A stretch of 64,000 nucleotides of DNA from Deinococcus marmoris DSM 12784 (GTDB taxonomy: Bacteria > Deinococcota > Deinococci > Deinococcales > Deinococcaceae). Shown here piece by piece: positions 51,467-62,836 of this stretch (position 1 is the stretch's first letter; each line of letters starts with the position of its first letter). The notes beneath the pieces are model-generated. The model searched no databases. It was not told the DNA's origin and saw only the letters and a list, made by a program, of their open reading frames with translations. The position numbers and the translations under genes are program-made. The stretch covers positions 1 through 64,000 of the forward strand of contig NZ_JNIV01000002.1 in the NCBI RefSeq assembly GCF_000701405.1, read 5' to 3'.

Positions 51467-52552
51467 ATGTACCCTCGCCTTGCCCGCCCGCTGCTGTTCC
51501 GCCTGGACGCCGAAGACGCCCATCACCTGACCCTGGGTGTGCTGGAAGCCGCCTCGAAGGTTCCGGCGTGGCCCGCACTGGCCCGCGCCCTCACGTCGCC
51601 GGGCGCGGAACTGGCGCAAACGGTCTTCGGCCAGAGTTTCGCCTCCCCTATCGGGCTGGCGGCGGGGCTGGACAAGAATGCGGTGGCGGTTCCCGCTTTC
51701 GCGGCGCTGGGCTTCGGGTTTCTGGAAGTCGGCACGGTCACGCCCCGGCCCCAGCCAGGGAACGAGCGGCCCCGCCTGTTCCGGCTGCTGGAAGACGAGG
51801 CGCTGATCAACCGCATGGGTTTCAACAATGCCGGGGCAGAGGCGCTGCATGCCCGCCTGAGCGCGCTGCCCACGCAGTCCGCGCCCGTGTGGGTCAACAT
51901 CGGCAGGAACAAGGACACGCCCAACGAGGAGGCTGCCGGGGATTACCTGAAGTGCGTGCATGCCTTGCAGAACGTGGCCGACGCCTTCGTGATCAACGTC
52001 AGCAGCCCCAACACCCCCGGCCTGCGTGCCCTGCAAGCGGCAGACGGTCTGGGCGAGCTGGTCCGCGCCGTGCTGGACGCCACCGAGGCGGGCCGCGTGC
52101 GAACCCTGCGCCGCCCCCCGGTGCTGGTCAAACTGGCCCCGGATCTGCATCCCGCCGACTTCGAGGCCAGCGTGGGAGCCGTGCAGGACGCGGGGGCACA
52201 CGGTCTGATCGTCAGCAACACGACGCTCGGGCGGGATGGCCTGTTCAGCGAGAAGTCGAGCGAGACGGGTGGCCTCAGCGGACGCCCCCTGACCCAGAAA
52301 TCCACCGCTCTGATCCGCGAGGCGTACCGCCTGACTGGAGGAACACTGCCCATCGTGGGCGTGGGCGGCATTTTCAGCGCTGCCGATGCCTACGCCAAGC
52401 TGCGCGCCGGGGCCAGTCTGCTGGAGGTCTACAGCGCCCTGGTCTACGAGGGGCCGGGGCTGGTGCGTCGCCTGAACCGGGGGCTGGCCGATCTGCTGGC
52501 CCGCGACGGCGTGGCAAACGTGGCCGGGATCATCGGCGTGGACGCCCGCTGA
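51467..52552 (+). CDS. pyrD: Dihydroorotate dehydrogenase (quinone), class 2
   Basis: The 361-residue membrane-associated flavoenzyme oxidises dihydroorotate to orotate in pyrimidine synthesis, passing electrons to quinone. The N-terminal helix (YPRLARPLLFRLDAEDAHHL) is the class 2 membrane-binding extension. FMN and active-site motifs are GLAAGLDKNA, FLEVGTVTPRPQPGN, NRMGFNN, NVSSPNTPGL (catalytic Ser), KLAPDL and VGVGGIF. TATCCT lies 8 nt before the ATG. A metallophosphoesterase gene follows after 2 nt. Confidence 0.95.
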   Translation: MYPRLARPLLFRLDAEDAHHLTLGVLEAASKVPAWPALARALTSPGAELAQTVFGQSFASPIGLAAGLDKNAVAVPAFAALGFGFLEVGTVTPRPQPGNERPRLFRLLEDEALINRMGFNNAGAEALHARLSALPTQSAPVWVNIGRNKDTPNEEAAGDYLKCVHALQNVADAFVINVSSPNTPGLRALQAADGLGELVRAVLDATEAGRVRTLRRPPVLVKLAPDLHPADFEASVGAVQDAGAHGLIVSNTTLGRDGLFSEKSSETGGLSGRPLTQKSTALIREAYRLTGGTLPIVGVGGIFSAADAYAKLRAGASLLEVYSALVYEGPGLVRRLNRGLADLLARDGVANVAGIIGVDAR

Positions 52553-52554
52553 CC

Positions 52555-53304
52555 GTGCGGGTTGCCGTCCTAAGCGATGTCCACGGCAACGCCTTCGCGC
52601 TGGAGGCGGTGCTGGAGGACATCCGCGCTGCATCGCCCGACTTGATATTCAACCTGGGAGACCAGATCGAGGGCAGTGCCGATCCAGCCCGCGCCGCCGC
52701 CTTGCAGGCCGAACTGGGGGCCATAGAAGTGCGCGGCAACAACGAGGAAAAACTGTGGCCGGGGGGACGGCGCGCAAAGATTTCAAAGGAGATCGGCGCG
52801 TGGCTGGCGACGCAGATGGACGACGCTGCTCTCGCCCGCCTCGCCGCCCTGCCGCTGACGGCCTACGCGCTGGACGGGCGGCTGTTCGCGTGCCACGGCA
52901 CGCCCACGAGCGCCTGGGACATGCTGCTGTGGCACTGGGAAGACGAGCCTGGGCGTGGACCGGGAGCCGGGTATTACCGTGCCCGTGACCCCCGCGAACT
53001 GCGCGCCATCATCGAACCGCTGAATGCTGAAGTGGTGCTGTGCGGCCACACCCACCGCCCCGGCGCAACCTGCGTGGGCGACACGCTGGTGGTCAACACC
53101 GGTTCGGTCAGCGATCAGGTGGATGGTGACCCGCGCGCCCGCTGGACGCTGCTGGAAGAACGCGGCGGACACTGGGCGGCGGATTTCCGCGCCGTTGCCT
53201 ATGACATCGAGGCCGCCGCGCACTGGTCCGGGGCGCATTCCCCATTCGGCGAATTCGAGGCCATGCTGCTGCGAAGCGGCGAGATGGTGGGGCGCGGCGG
53301 CTAG
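52555..53304 (+). CDS. Metallophosphoesterase (YfcE/MJ0936-like)
   Basis: The 249-residue phosphoesterase has the metal ligands LSDVHGNAFALEAVL, FNLGDQIEG, VRGNNEE (in place of the usual GNHD/GNCD), ACHGTP and CGHTHRPGA. Families with this layout are 2',3'-cyclic nucleotide or general phosphodiesterases. The GTG at 52555 comes 2 nt after the pyrD stop, so the two are an operon. The substrate is unknown. Confidence 0.88.
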   Translation: MRVAVLSDVHGNAFALEAVLEDIRAASPDLIFNLGDQIEGSADPARAAALQAELGAIEVRGNNEEKLWPGGRRAKISKEIGAWLATQMDDAALARLAALPLTAYALDGRLFACHGTPTSAWDMLLWHWEDEPGRGPGAGYYRARDPRELRAIIEPLNAEVVLCGHTHRPGATCVGDTLVVNTGSVSDQVDGDPRARWTLLEERGGHWAADFRAVAYDIEAAAHWSGAHSPFGEFEAMLLRSGEMVGRGG

Positions 53305-53329
53305 CGCGGAGGTCTAGGGCAGCCGCCCG

Positions 53330-53440
53330 TATCTCTGCCGACTCTGGATCATCCGCCACCCGGACCTTCAGGCGGTCATGCTCATAGGCCGTGATGCCAA
53401 AGGCCAAAGCCAGGCGACTCGAACTTCATAGTTCAAGGTC
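53330..53440 (-). pseudogene. Possible gene remnant
   Basis: The minus strand has a protein-like stretch FGITAYEHDRLKVRVADDPE followed by SAEIRAAALDLRA, and just before it in another frame GLTLNYEVRVA. A one-base shift would join them. It may be the frameshifted remains of a small gene between the phosphoesterase and the aminopeptidase. The family is not recognised. Confidence 0.3.
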
Positions 53441-53462
53441 AGACCGTTGGGGATAGAAAAAC

Positions 53463-53502
53463 AGCCGTCCAGATGGCTTTTCACAGGCCAATCTGGACGG
53501 CT
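53463..53502 (-). terminator. Terminator of the AmpS aminopeptidase gene region
   Basis: AGCCGTCCAGAT (53463-53474) pairs perfectly with ATCTGGACGGCT (53491-53502). On the minus strand the stem is followed by GTTTTTC. Confidence 0.8.
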
Positions 53503-53522
53503 TTGAAACTCCTTCACCACAC

Positions 53523-54758
<1,236 letters not shown>

Positions 54759-54812
54759 AGCGGGGAGGATAACGCGGGGCGGGTACAGGGCAGGGAGATT
54801 AAGGAAGGAATG

Positions 54813-54835
54813 AAAAAAGCTCCCACATGGGGAGC
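54813..54835 (-). terminator. Intrinsic terminator of rpmF
   Basis: GCTCCC (54819-54824) pairs with GGGAGC (54830-54835); the minus strand continues with six T residues. It follows the rpmF stop by 20 nt. Confidence 0.8.
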
Positions 54836-54855
54836 CTGTTTCAGAATGGACTTGC

Positions 54856-55038
54856 TTAGACGGCCAGCACCTGACGGCCATCGTAATAACCGCAACTGGG
54901 GCAGATGTGGTGCGAGAGCTTCTTGGCGTGGCAGTGGGGGCACTCGGACAGGTTGGGCACGGTCAGCGCGTGGTGGCTGCGGCGCATGTCGCGCTTGCTT
55001 CTGCTGGTCTTCTTCTTGGGAACGGGATGTTTAGCCAT
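54856..55038 (-). CDS. rpmF: 50S ribosomal protein L32
   Basis: The 60-residue protein starts MAKHPVPKKKTSRSKRDMRR and has the zinc-ribbon pairs CPHC and CPSC. It belongs to the large ribosomal subunit. AGAGGAG lies about 9 nt before the ATG. TATACT (55148-55143) with TTCGCC 17 nt further upstream is a possible promoter, which gives a leader of nearly 100 nt. The usual yceD and plsX neighbours are absent. Confidence 0.95.
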   Translation of the reverse strand: MAKHPVPKKKTSRSKRDMRRSHHALTVPNLSECPHCHAKKLSHHICPSCGYYDGRQVLAV

Positions 55039-55231
55039 GTTGTGATTTCTCCTCTTGCCGGGCGTTTCCCGCCGCAGCGCATTCTGCCCGCCATATTGCG
55101 CCCAGGGACAGACCTGAAGCAGCGGGCGAGACAACAGGCGGGAGTATAGCACGGCCCAGAGTTGAGGCGAACAGTGAGCTTGAGAGGTGGTGACGTGCGG
55201 AGTGAAAGGGAGGCTGCCACGACTTTCTCCC

Positions 55232-56755
<1,524 letters not shown>

Positions 56756-56825
56756 GCTGCCTAAGCTAGCGGGCGGAGGCGGGGACAAATGCGGGACGCT
56801 ACGCCGACAGGGATACGCTGGCGGG

Positions 56826-57557
56826 ATGAATATGGACATTCTGACCCGGCTGGCCCATTCGGAGGCCACGGCACACGCGCGTTATGGACACACTGGCGAG
56901 ACGGTGCGGTTTGGCCCGCTGGTGGCCGTTCACGCCGGGCCGAATCTGCCAGTGGATACGGGCTGGCATGACGGCACGCGGCTGCCCACGCCGCAGGAAC
57001 TGGATGAATTCGAGGCGTTCTCCGCGAAACACGGTCAGCCCGCCAGCCTCCATCTGCTCTCGGCCTTTGCTGCCGCAGGTCTGCCCCTGCTGACAGCGCG
57101 CGGCTATGGACTGGACTACCTGCTCCACGGCTATGTGCGCGAATTGACAGACCTCCCTGCTTCCCCTGCATTTATCGTTCGGGAGGAAGAGGCGGGTGCG
57201 TGGGCGGCGCTGGCCGCGCGGTGTTTCGGGCCGGGAACCGAGGAGATCATGTCGGTGGTGGCGCACGCGCCGGGAACACAGCTCTTCGTGGCAGATGTGG
57301 ACGGCACGCCCGCCGCGACTGCTGCGCAGAGCATCACCGAGGGCATTGCCGCCTTTCACGGCACGGCCACGCTGCCCGAATTTCAGGGGCGCGGGGTGCA
57401 AACTGCGCTGCTGGCCCACCGTCTGAATGTCGCGGCGCAGGCCGGGGCAGACCTCGCCAGCGTGTTCGTCACGCCGGGCGGGGGCAGCGAACGCAACGTG
57501 GAACGGGCCGGATTCAGGCTGCTGGGGGCGCGGCTGACGCTGACGCGGCGAAAATGA
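56826..57557 (+). CDS. GNAT family N-acetyltransferase
   Basis: The 243-residue protein has a GNAT domain in its C-terminal half: [20 protein letters not shown] is the acetyl-CoA-binding loop and [20 protein letters not shown] is the typical beta-bulge ending. The N-terminal half (about 1-115) is a degenerate GNAT or unknown domain. The substrate is unknown. TACGCT lies about 7 nt before the ATG. It is divergent from the cobA-hemD gene. Confidence 0.85.
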   Translation: MNMDILTRLAHSEATAHARYGHTGETVRFGPLVAVHAGPNLPVDTGWHDGTRLPTPQELDEFEAFSAKHGQPASLHLLSAFAAAGLPLLTARGYGLDYLLHGYVRELTDLPASPAFIVREEEAGAWAALAARCFGPGTEEIMSVVAHAPGTQLFVADVDGTPAATAAQSITEGIAAFHGTATLPEFQGRGVQTALLAHRLNVAAQAGADLASVFVTPGGGSERNVERAGFRLLGARLTLTRRK

Positions 57558-57560
57558 AGC

Positions 57561-58811
57561 TCAGTTGAGCTTACTCGATCCTGGCTTTTGCTGGTCCGCC
57601 CAGGCCAGCACCCGTTCCAGCGGCAGCCAGTCGCTGCCGTAGCTGTTGTAGTGCGCGGTCTCGATCACGCCGTCCGCACCGATCAGGAACTCGGCGGGCA
57701 TCCGCAGCAGTTCGCCATCGTCCTTGAGGGCGCTGGCCCCCATCATGCGGAAGCCCTGGATCATGGTGGACAGGTTGCGGGGGTCCAGGGTGCCCCCCAG
57801 GCTCATGCGCAGGCCGTAGCGGTCATACGTTTCGTCGTGGGGATCGGCCAGCACCGGGTAGGGCGGGCGCTGTCTGCCGATCCCACTCGACAGGTCTTCC
57901 AGCGGGCTGCCCCACACCGACACGATCTGCACGCCGCGCGCACGCAGCCGCTCGTGCATGGTGATGATCTTGGCGTGGTGCGGGTTACACATGGCGCAGG
58001 TACTCTGGCGGTTGAACACCAGCCACACCGGCTGCCCGCGCAGCGCACTCAGGCGCACTTCACCCCCGGCCAGATCCGGCAGGCAGAAGTCCGGGGCGGC
58101 CTGTCCGGCCTTCAGCGCGTCGGCCACCTCACGCGGCGCGGCGGCGTTCTGCGGGCGCAGCGCACCGTCGCGCAGCAGGCGGCTGACCGTCTGTGCCAGG
58201 GTGTCCCAGCGCTGCGGCGTCCGCTGCGACATTTCTCCCAGGCTCAGGCCGCGCATGGCCGCGTGATAGACGCGCTCCTTGCCCTCGTCTCCCAGCAGCG
58301 CCGGAGCCGAGAGCGGATTCGCCGCAAAACGGGACGAGGGTTTGAGGGCGCGCTCCTCCCGCGTGAGCAGGGCCGCGTGACGCTCGGCGGTCTCAACGGC
58401 CTGACGCGTCTGGGTGCTGTTGAGGGGCAGATCGGCGGGCGCACCGCTCCACGGGGCCGAGCTGGTCATGCTGGTCTGCCACGCCAGCGGCAGCAGGGCC
58501 GAGAGTGCCCGCTCCTGCGCCGCCGTGTCCAGTTGAGCGCGGCCCAGATACCCCCGGTCCAGCAGAAACGCCAGCGCACCCTGCAAATTCCCGCCCACCT
58601 GCTGCGCCTCGGCAATGGTGGCCGGATGCACGCCCAGCGCGATCAGGGACACGCTCCAGGGCGGCAGCACGCTGCTCCGCAGCCCCACGATCTGCCCCTG
58701 CATCAGCCGCAGGGCCGTGTTGAGCTGCTGATCGGCGAACGAGAGGTTCAATACGGTGGGGCTGTCTTTCGCGGCCACCTGAGACACGGCTTGCAGGACG
58801 GGAAGCAACAT
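57561..58811 (-). CDS. Fusion of an AhpD-like helical domain and a redoxin domain
   Basis: The 416-residue protein has a helical N-terminal part (about 1-230) reminiscent of AhpD/carboxymuconolactone-type modules but without a clear CxxC there. The C-terminal part (about 240-416) is a thioredoxin-fold redoxin: AGQAAPDFCLPDLAGGEVRL, QPVWLVFNRQSTCAMCNPHH with a CxxC (TCAMC), and PAEFLIGADGVIE. It likely reduces peroxide or disulfide. TACACT lies 6 nt before the ATG, and an inverted repeat covers the -35 region. Confidence 0.75.
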   Translation of the reverse strand: MLLPVLQAVSQVAAKDSPTVLNLSFADQQLNTALRLMQGQIVGLRSSVLPPWSVSLIALGVHPATIAEAQQVGGNLQGALAFLLDRGYLGRAQLDTAAQERALSALLPLAWQTSMTSSAPWSGAPADLPLNSTQTRQAVETAERHAALLTREERALKPSSRFAANPLSAPALLGDEGKERVYHAAMRGLSLGEMSQRTPQRWDTLAQTVSRLLRDGALRPQNAAAPREVADALKAGQAAPDFCLPDLAGGEVRLSALRGQPVWLVFNRQSTCAMCNPHHAKIITMHERLRARGVQIVSVWGSPLEDLSSGIGRQRPPYPVLADPHDETYDRYGLRMSLGGTLDPRNLSTMIQGFRMMGASALKDDGELLRMPAEFLIGADGVIETAHYNSYGSDWLPLERVLAWADQQKPGSSKLN

Positions 58812-58828
58812 GGACCGAGTGTAAAAAA

Positions 58829-58856
58829 CTTCACCTCACAAAAGCCTTTCGTGAAG
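58829..58856. promoter_or_regulatory. Candidate operator of the redoxin gene, CTTCAC-N16-GTGAAG
   Basis: A perfect 6-bp inverted repeat lies just upstream of the TACACT -10 box (58823-58818), over the -35 region. The -35 box is poor, as expected if an activator helps. The regulator is unknown. Confidence 0.4.
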
Positions 58857-58942
58857 ATTGCTATAGGGACTGAACCTGTCGTCTCCCTGGGAGAAGAAAA
58901 TCAGGATGAACGTCTGGCAACTGGACTCCGGGCAGGCAAAGG

Positions 58943-59398
58943 TCAGCGCACCTGCAAAAGCCCCAGCGCCTCGCCGTCCACCGGGCCGAGTGAGGCGGGC
59001 AGATGGTCCAGATTAAAGAAACGGAGTTCGGTGCCTTCCTCGCCGTCTGGGACAGGAACGCCATGCCACTCGCGGACCAGATAGACGGCCACCACCTGAT
59101 AGAACTCGTCGCCGTTGGGGAGTTTCTGATAGGTCTGCGGCCCGCTGATGACCGTCAGGAATTCAGGATGGATGGGTGTGATGCTCGCCTCCTCCCACAG
59201 TTCGCGGCGCAGGGTTTCGGGGAGCGGCTCGCCCAGTTCCGCGATGCCGCCAGGGGTGCCCCAGCCGCCGGTATCGGTGCGGCGTTGCAGCAGGACTTCA
59301 TTTTCGGCGTTCAGCACCAGTGCGCAGACGCCCACCCAGTTGACAGGCGCGTGGCCGATCAGCGCGCGGAGATCGCGGACATAGTTCACGCCAGCCAC
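58943..59398 (-). CDS. Nudix hydrolase (second of tandem pair)
   Basis: The 151-residue protein has a Nudix box GGIAELGEPLPETLRRELWE followed by EASI, complete in its acidic residues except that the Gly of the ExG position is Ser. The beginning MAGVNYVRDLRALIGHAPVN parallels that of the upstream paralogue. The start overlaps the end of the paralogue by 13 nt. It would hydrolyse a nucleoside-diphosphate-linked compound. D. radiodurans has many Nudix paralogues and this pair fits that expansion. Confidence 0.9.
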   Translation of the reverse strand: MAGVNYVRDLRALIGHAPVNWVGVCALVLNAENEVLLQRRTDTGGWGTPGGIAELGEPLPETLRRELWEEASITPIHPEFLTVISGPQTYQKLPNGDEFYQVVAVYLVREWHGVPVPDGEEGTELRFFNLDHLPASLGPVDGEALGLLQVR

Positions 59399-59829
59399 GC
59401 CTGAGCTTTGAGGCCCAGACGTGTCAGGGGCGGCAGATCATTCAATGAAAAGAATCGCGCCTCTGCGATCTCCATACAGTCCGACACGGGTGTTCCGCTC
59501 CAGTCGGTCACGCGAAACAGGGCGGTGTAGCTGTAGAACTGATCGCCGTTCGCCACCTGGGCCAGCGAGACAGGACTGAGCATTTCCAGCAGTTCCACCG
59601 CACCGATTCTCAGCCCCGCTTCCTCCAGAGCCTCGCGTCGGAGCGTTTCAGAGAGCGACTCGCCCAGTTCGCTGGTGCCCGTGACCAGTCCCCAGTTCTC
59701 TGCTCCTGCACGCCGCAGCAACAACAATTCGCCGTCTCCGTTGACGATGATGCCCGCCGCGCCCACGAGGTTGACGGGCCGCGTACCGATGATCCGCCGC
59801 AGACCAGTCACGTAATCGAGTGTACTCAC
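59386..59829 (-). CDS. Nudix hydrolase (first of tandem pair)
   Basis: The 147-residue protein has a full Nudix box, GTSELGESLSETLRREALEE followed by AGL. It begins MSTLDYVTGLRRIIGTRPVN, clearly related to the downstream protein, so the pair arose by tandem duplication. Both keep the pattern NGDxFY later in the chain. An ATG at 59829 preceded by a short AT-rich stretch starts the operon. The substrate is unknown. Confidence 0.9.
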   Translation of the reverse strand: MSTLDYVTGLRRIIGTRPVNLVGAAGIIVNGDGELLLLRRAGAENWGLVTGTSELGESLSETLRREALEEAGLRIGAVELLEMLSPVSLAQVANGDQFYSYTALFRVTDWSGTPVSDCMEIAEARFFSLNDLPPLTRLGLKAQAWLA

Positions 59830-59838
59830 CTGAGTATC

Positions 59839-60741
<903 letters not shown>

Positions 60742-60775
60742 GAAGAGGGCGGGGGAACTTGTTGACAATGGCGGC

Positions 60776-60830
60776 CTGCCCGGTGGCCCCCTCTCCCAAC
60801 TTCCCCCGCACGGGGGAAGGAGCTAAAAAC
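60776..60830 (+). repeat. Dispersed GC-rich repeat, copy D
   Basis: It begins CTGCCCGGTGGCCCC, identical to copy B over 15 bp, continues CTTCCCCCGCACGGGGGAAG (a hairpin) and ends GAGCTAAAAA as in copy C. The central palindrome is missing. It lies upstream of the P1 peptidase gene and after the M3 peptidase gene. Confidence 0.65.
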
Positions 60831-60867
60831 CTTAGACCCTCAACCCCTTTGACCCTTAGACCACCGC

Positions 60868-62659
60868 TCATCCCACCGCCTCCACATAGACGTCGATCTG
60901 CCGCCGGATCACGTCCAGGCTGCCTTCCCAGAAGTCCGGGGCGTGCAGATCAATGCCGAAGCGGGCGGCCAGGGTCAGGGGGTCCGCGCGTCCAGTGGAG
61001 GCCAGCAATTCGTCGTAACGGGTCTGGAATTCGGCCTCCGTCCCAGCCTCGCGCGCCGCCACATACTGGGCGTACAGGCCCAGGCCGAACAGCAGGCCAA
61101 AGGTGTACGGGTAGTTGTAAAAGGCCAGACTGTAGTAGTGCGGCTTCACGGCCCACATGTACGGGTGCAACGTAGCAAGAGCGTCGCCGTAGGTTTCACG
61201 CTGCGCCCAGGTCATCAGCTCGCCAAATTCCTGCGGGTTCAGGTCACCCTTCTCGCGCCGCTCGAACACGGCCCGCTCGAACAGAAAGCGGCTGTGGATG
61301 TCCACCACCACCTGCGCGTGGCCCATCAGACTGGTTTCCAGCACGTACAGGCGCTCCGGCCCCGTTGCGTCGGCCAGGGCGGCGTTCTGTACCACGGTTT
61401 CACAGAAGATGGAGGCGGTCTCGGCCAGGGTCATGGGCGTTTCGCGTTGCAGCGGTTCGGACTGGGCCAGACGGGCGTTGTGGTAGCCGTGGCCCAGCTC
61501 GTGCGCCAGGGTGGACACGCTGTCCAGGCTGGGGGTTCATCAGGATGCGGCTCTTGCCGCGCGTCCAGCGCATGCAGAACGCCCCGCTGCGTTTGCCCTC
61601 GCGCGGGCCAGCGTCCACCCAGTCGCCGCTAAAAGCCTCGGCGGCGAAGTCGCCCAGCCCGGCGGAATAACCCCGGAACTGCCGCTCCACAAATTCAGCT
61701 CCCGCACCGTAGGTCCACTCGGTCTCACTGCTACCCGCCGGGGCGAGGATGTCCCACCAATCCAGCTTTTGCTTGCCCAGCGCCCGCGCCTTGGCCGCAA
61801 AATATTGGCGGAAATCGGGGAAGGAACGCACCACCGCCCCCTGCATGGCGTCCAGCGTCTCGCGGTCAATGCCGTGCGTCAGCAGGCTGGGGGCCACCGC
61901 GTCCGCGAAGCCGCGCCGCCGCGCCAGCGTGCCTTCCTCGCCCTTGACGCCGTTCAGAGCGGCGGCAAAGACCACCTCCGAGGACTTCCAGGCGGCAATC
62001 TCGGCCTCGAAGGCGTCACGGCGCACTGCCTCGTCCGCGTCGCTGGCAAGGGCGCGCAGGGCGGTCACGGGCAGATGCCCACCCCGGAATTCGCCTTTCA
62101 GGACGCTACTGATGTTGCCCTGGAGTTTAGACCAGCCCCCGGCCCCGCTGGGACGCAGGCGGGCGGCCAGGTCTTCCTCGGGCGGCGACATCTGATACCG
62201 GGCCAGTTGTATGGCACGGCGCAGGAAGTGTTCGTGGTCCCGCGCGGTTTCAGAGGCGGCCAGCAGGTCCGTAAGCTGCGCGTCATCCAGGCCACCCAGC
62301 CACGCGGTCAGGCGGGAACGCAGCGGCCCCAGCGGCAGCGTCAGCGTCGTGAAGGCGGCCATGCGGCTCTGGGCCAGCGTATCGCGGCTGTCGGTGGTGA
62401 AAAAAGCGTTCAGATAAGCGCCAATCGGACCGGAGCGGTTGCTCAGGGCATTCATAGCGTCCAGCACGCGCCCCAGCGTTTCGGGGGTGGCGGCGGGGCC
62501 ATCCATACGAACATCCAGCTCGTTAAACAGCCGTTCGAGGTCCGCGATTCCGGCGCGCAGCCCTTCCAGATCCTGTTCCAGCCGGGGGTCACTCAGGCTG
62601 GCGTACAGGTCATCGGTGCGCCAGCGGGGCATTTCGGGGGCATTCGCTGCGAAAGTCAT
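60868..62659 (-). pseudogene. M3-family oligoendopeptidase, frameshifted
   Basis: Two overlapping frames together encode a full M3 peptidase of about 595 residues. The first (from ATG 62659, 6 nt after TAAACT) covers the N-terminal domain to about residue 377, ending GAFCMRWTRGKSRILMN. The second resumes with SLDSVSTLAHELGHGYHN, which contains the HExxH zinc site, and runs to 60868. The break is at a run of five C residues (61531-61535 on the plus strand as G). One base too many or two too few would restore the frame. It could be a real mutation or a sequencing error. Confidence 0.8.
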
Positions 62660-62742
62660 GCGCCCAGTTTAGGGCGCGGGAAAGCAACGCCGTGAACAGC
62701 TCACTTGATCGTTTCAGTTGCCCGCAGCAACGCAGTCCACAC

Positions 62743-62774
62743 TTGACGGACCTCTTTTGAAAAGGTGCTACTTT
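62743..62774 (+). promoter_or_regulatory. Probable promoter of the sugar-binding protein gene with internal palindrome
   Basis: TTGACG (62743-62748) is followed by candidate -10 boxes GCTACT (18-nt spacer) or TACTTT (20-nt spacer). Between them CTTTTGAAAAG is a palindrome that could be an operator. Assignment is tentative. Confidence 0.45.
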
Positions 62775-62836
62775 AAGCGGACCATTAACTGAGCTGGCGT
62801 CAGACGGACGCCTGACCCACACCGGAGGTTCCACCT

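Noticed and set aside
61500..61560. Programmed frameshift in the M3 peptidase
   Set aside because: A five-C run without a slippery heptamer, stop-codon context or stimulatory stem is weak support; mutation or sequencing error is simpler.
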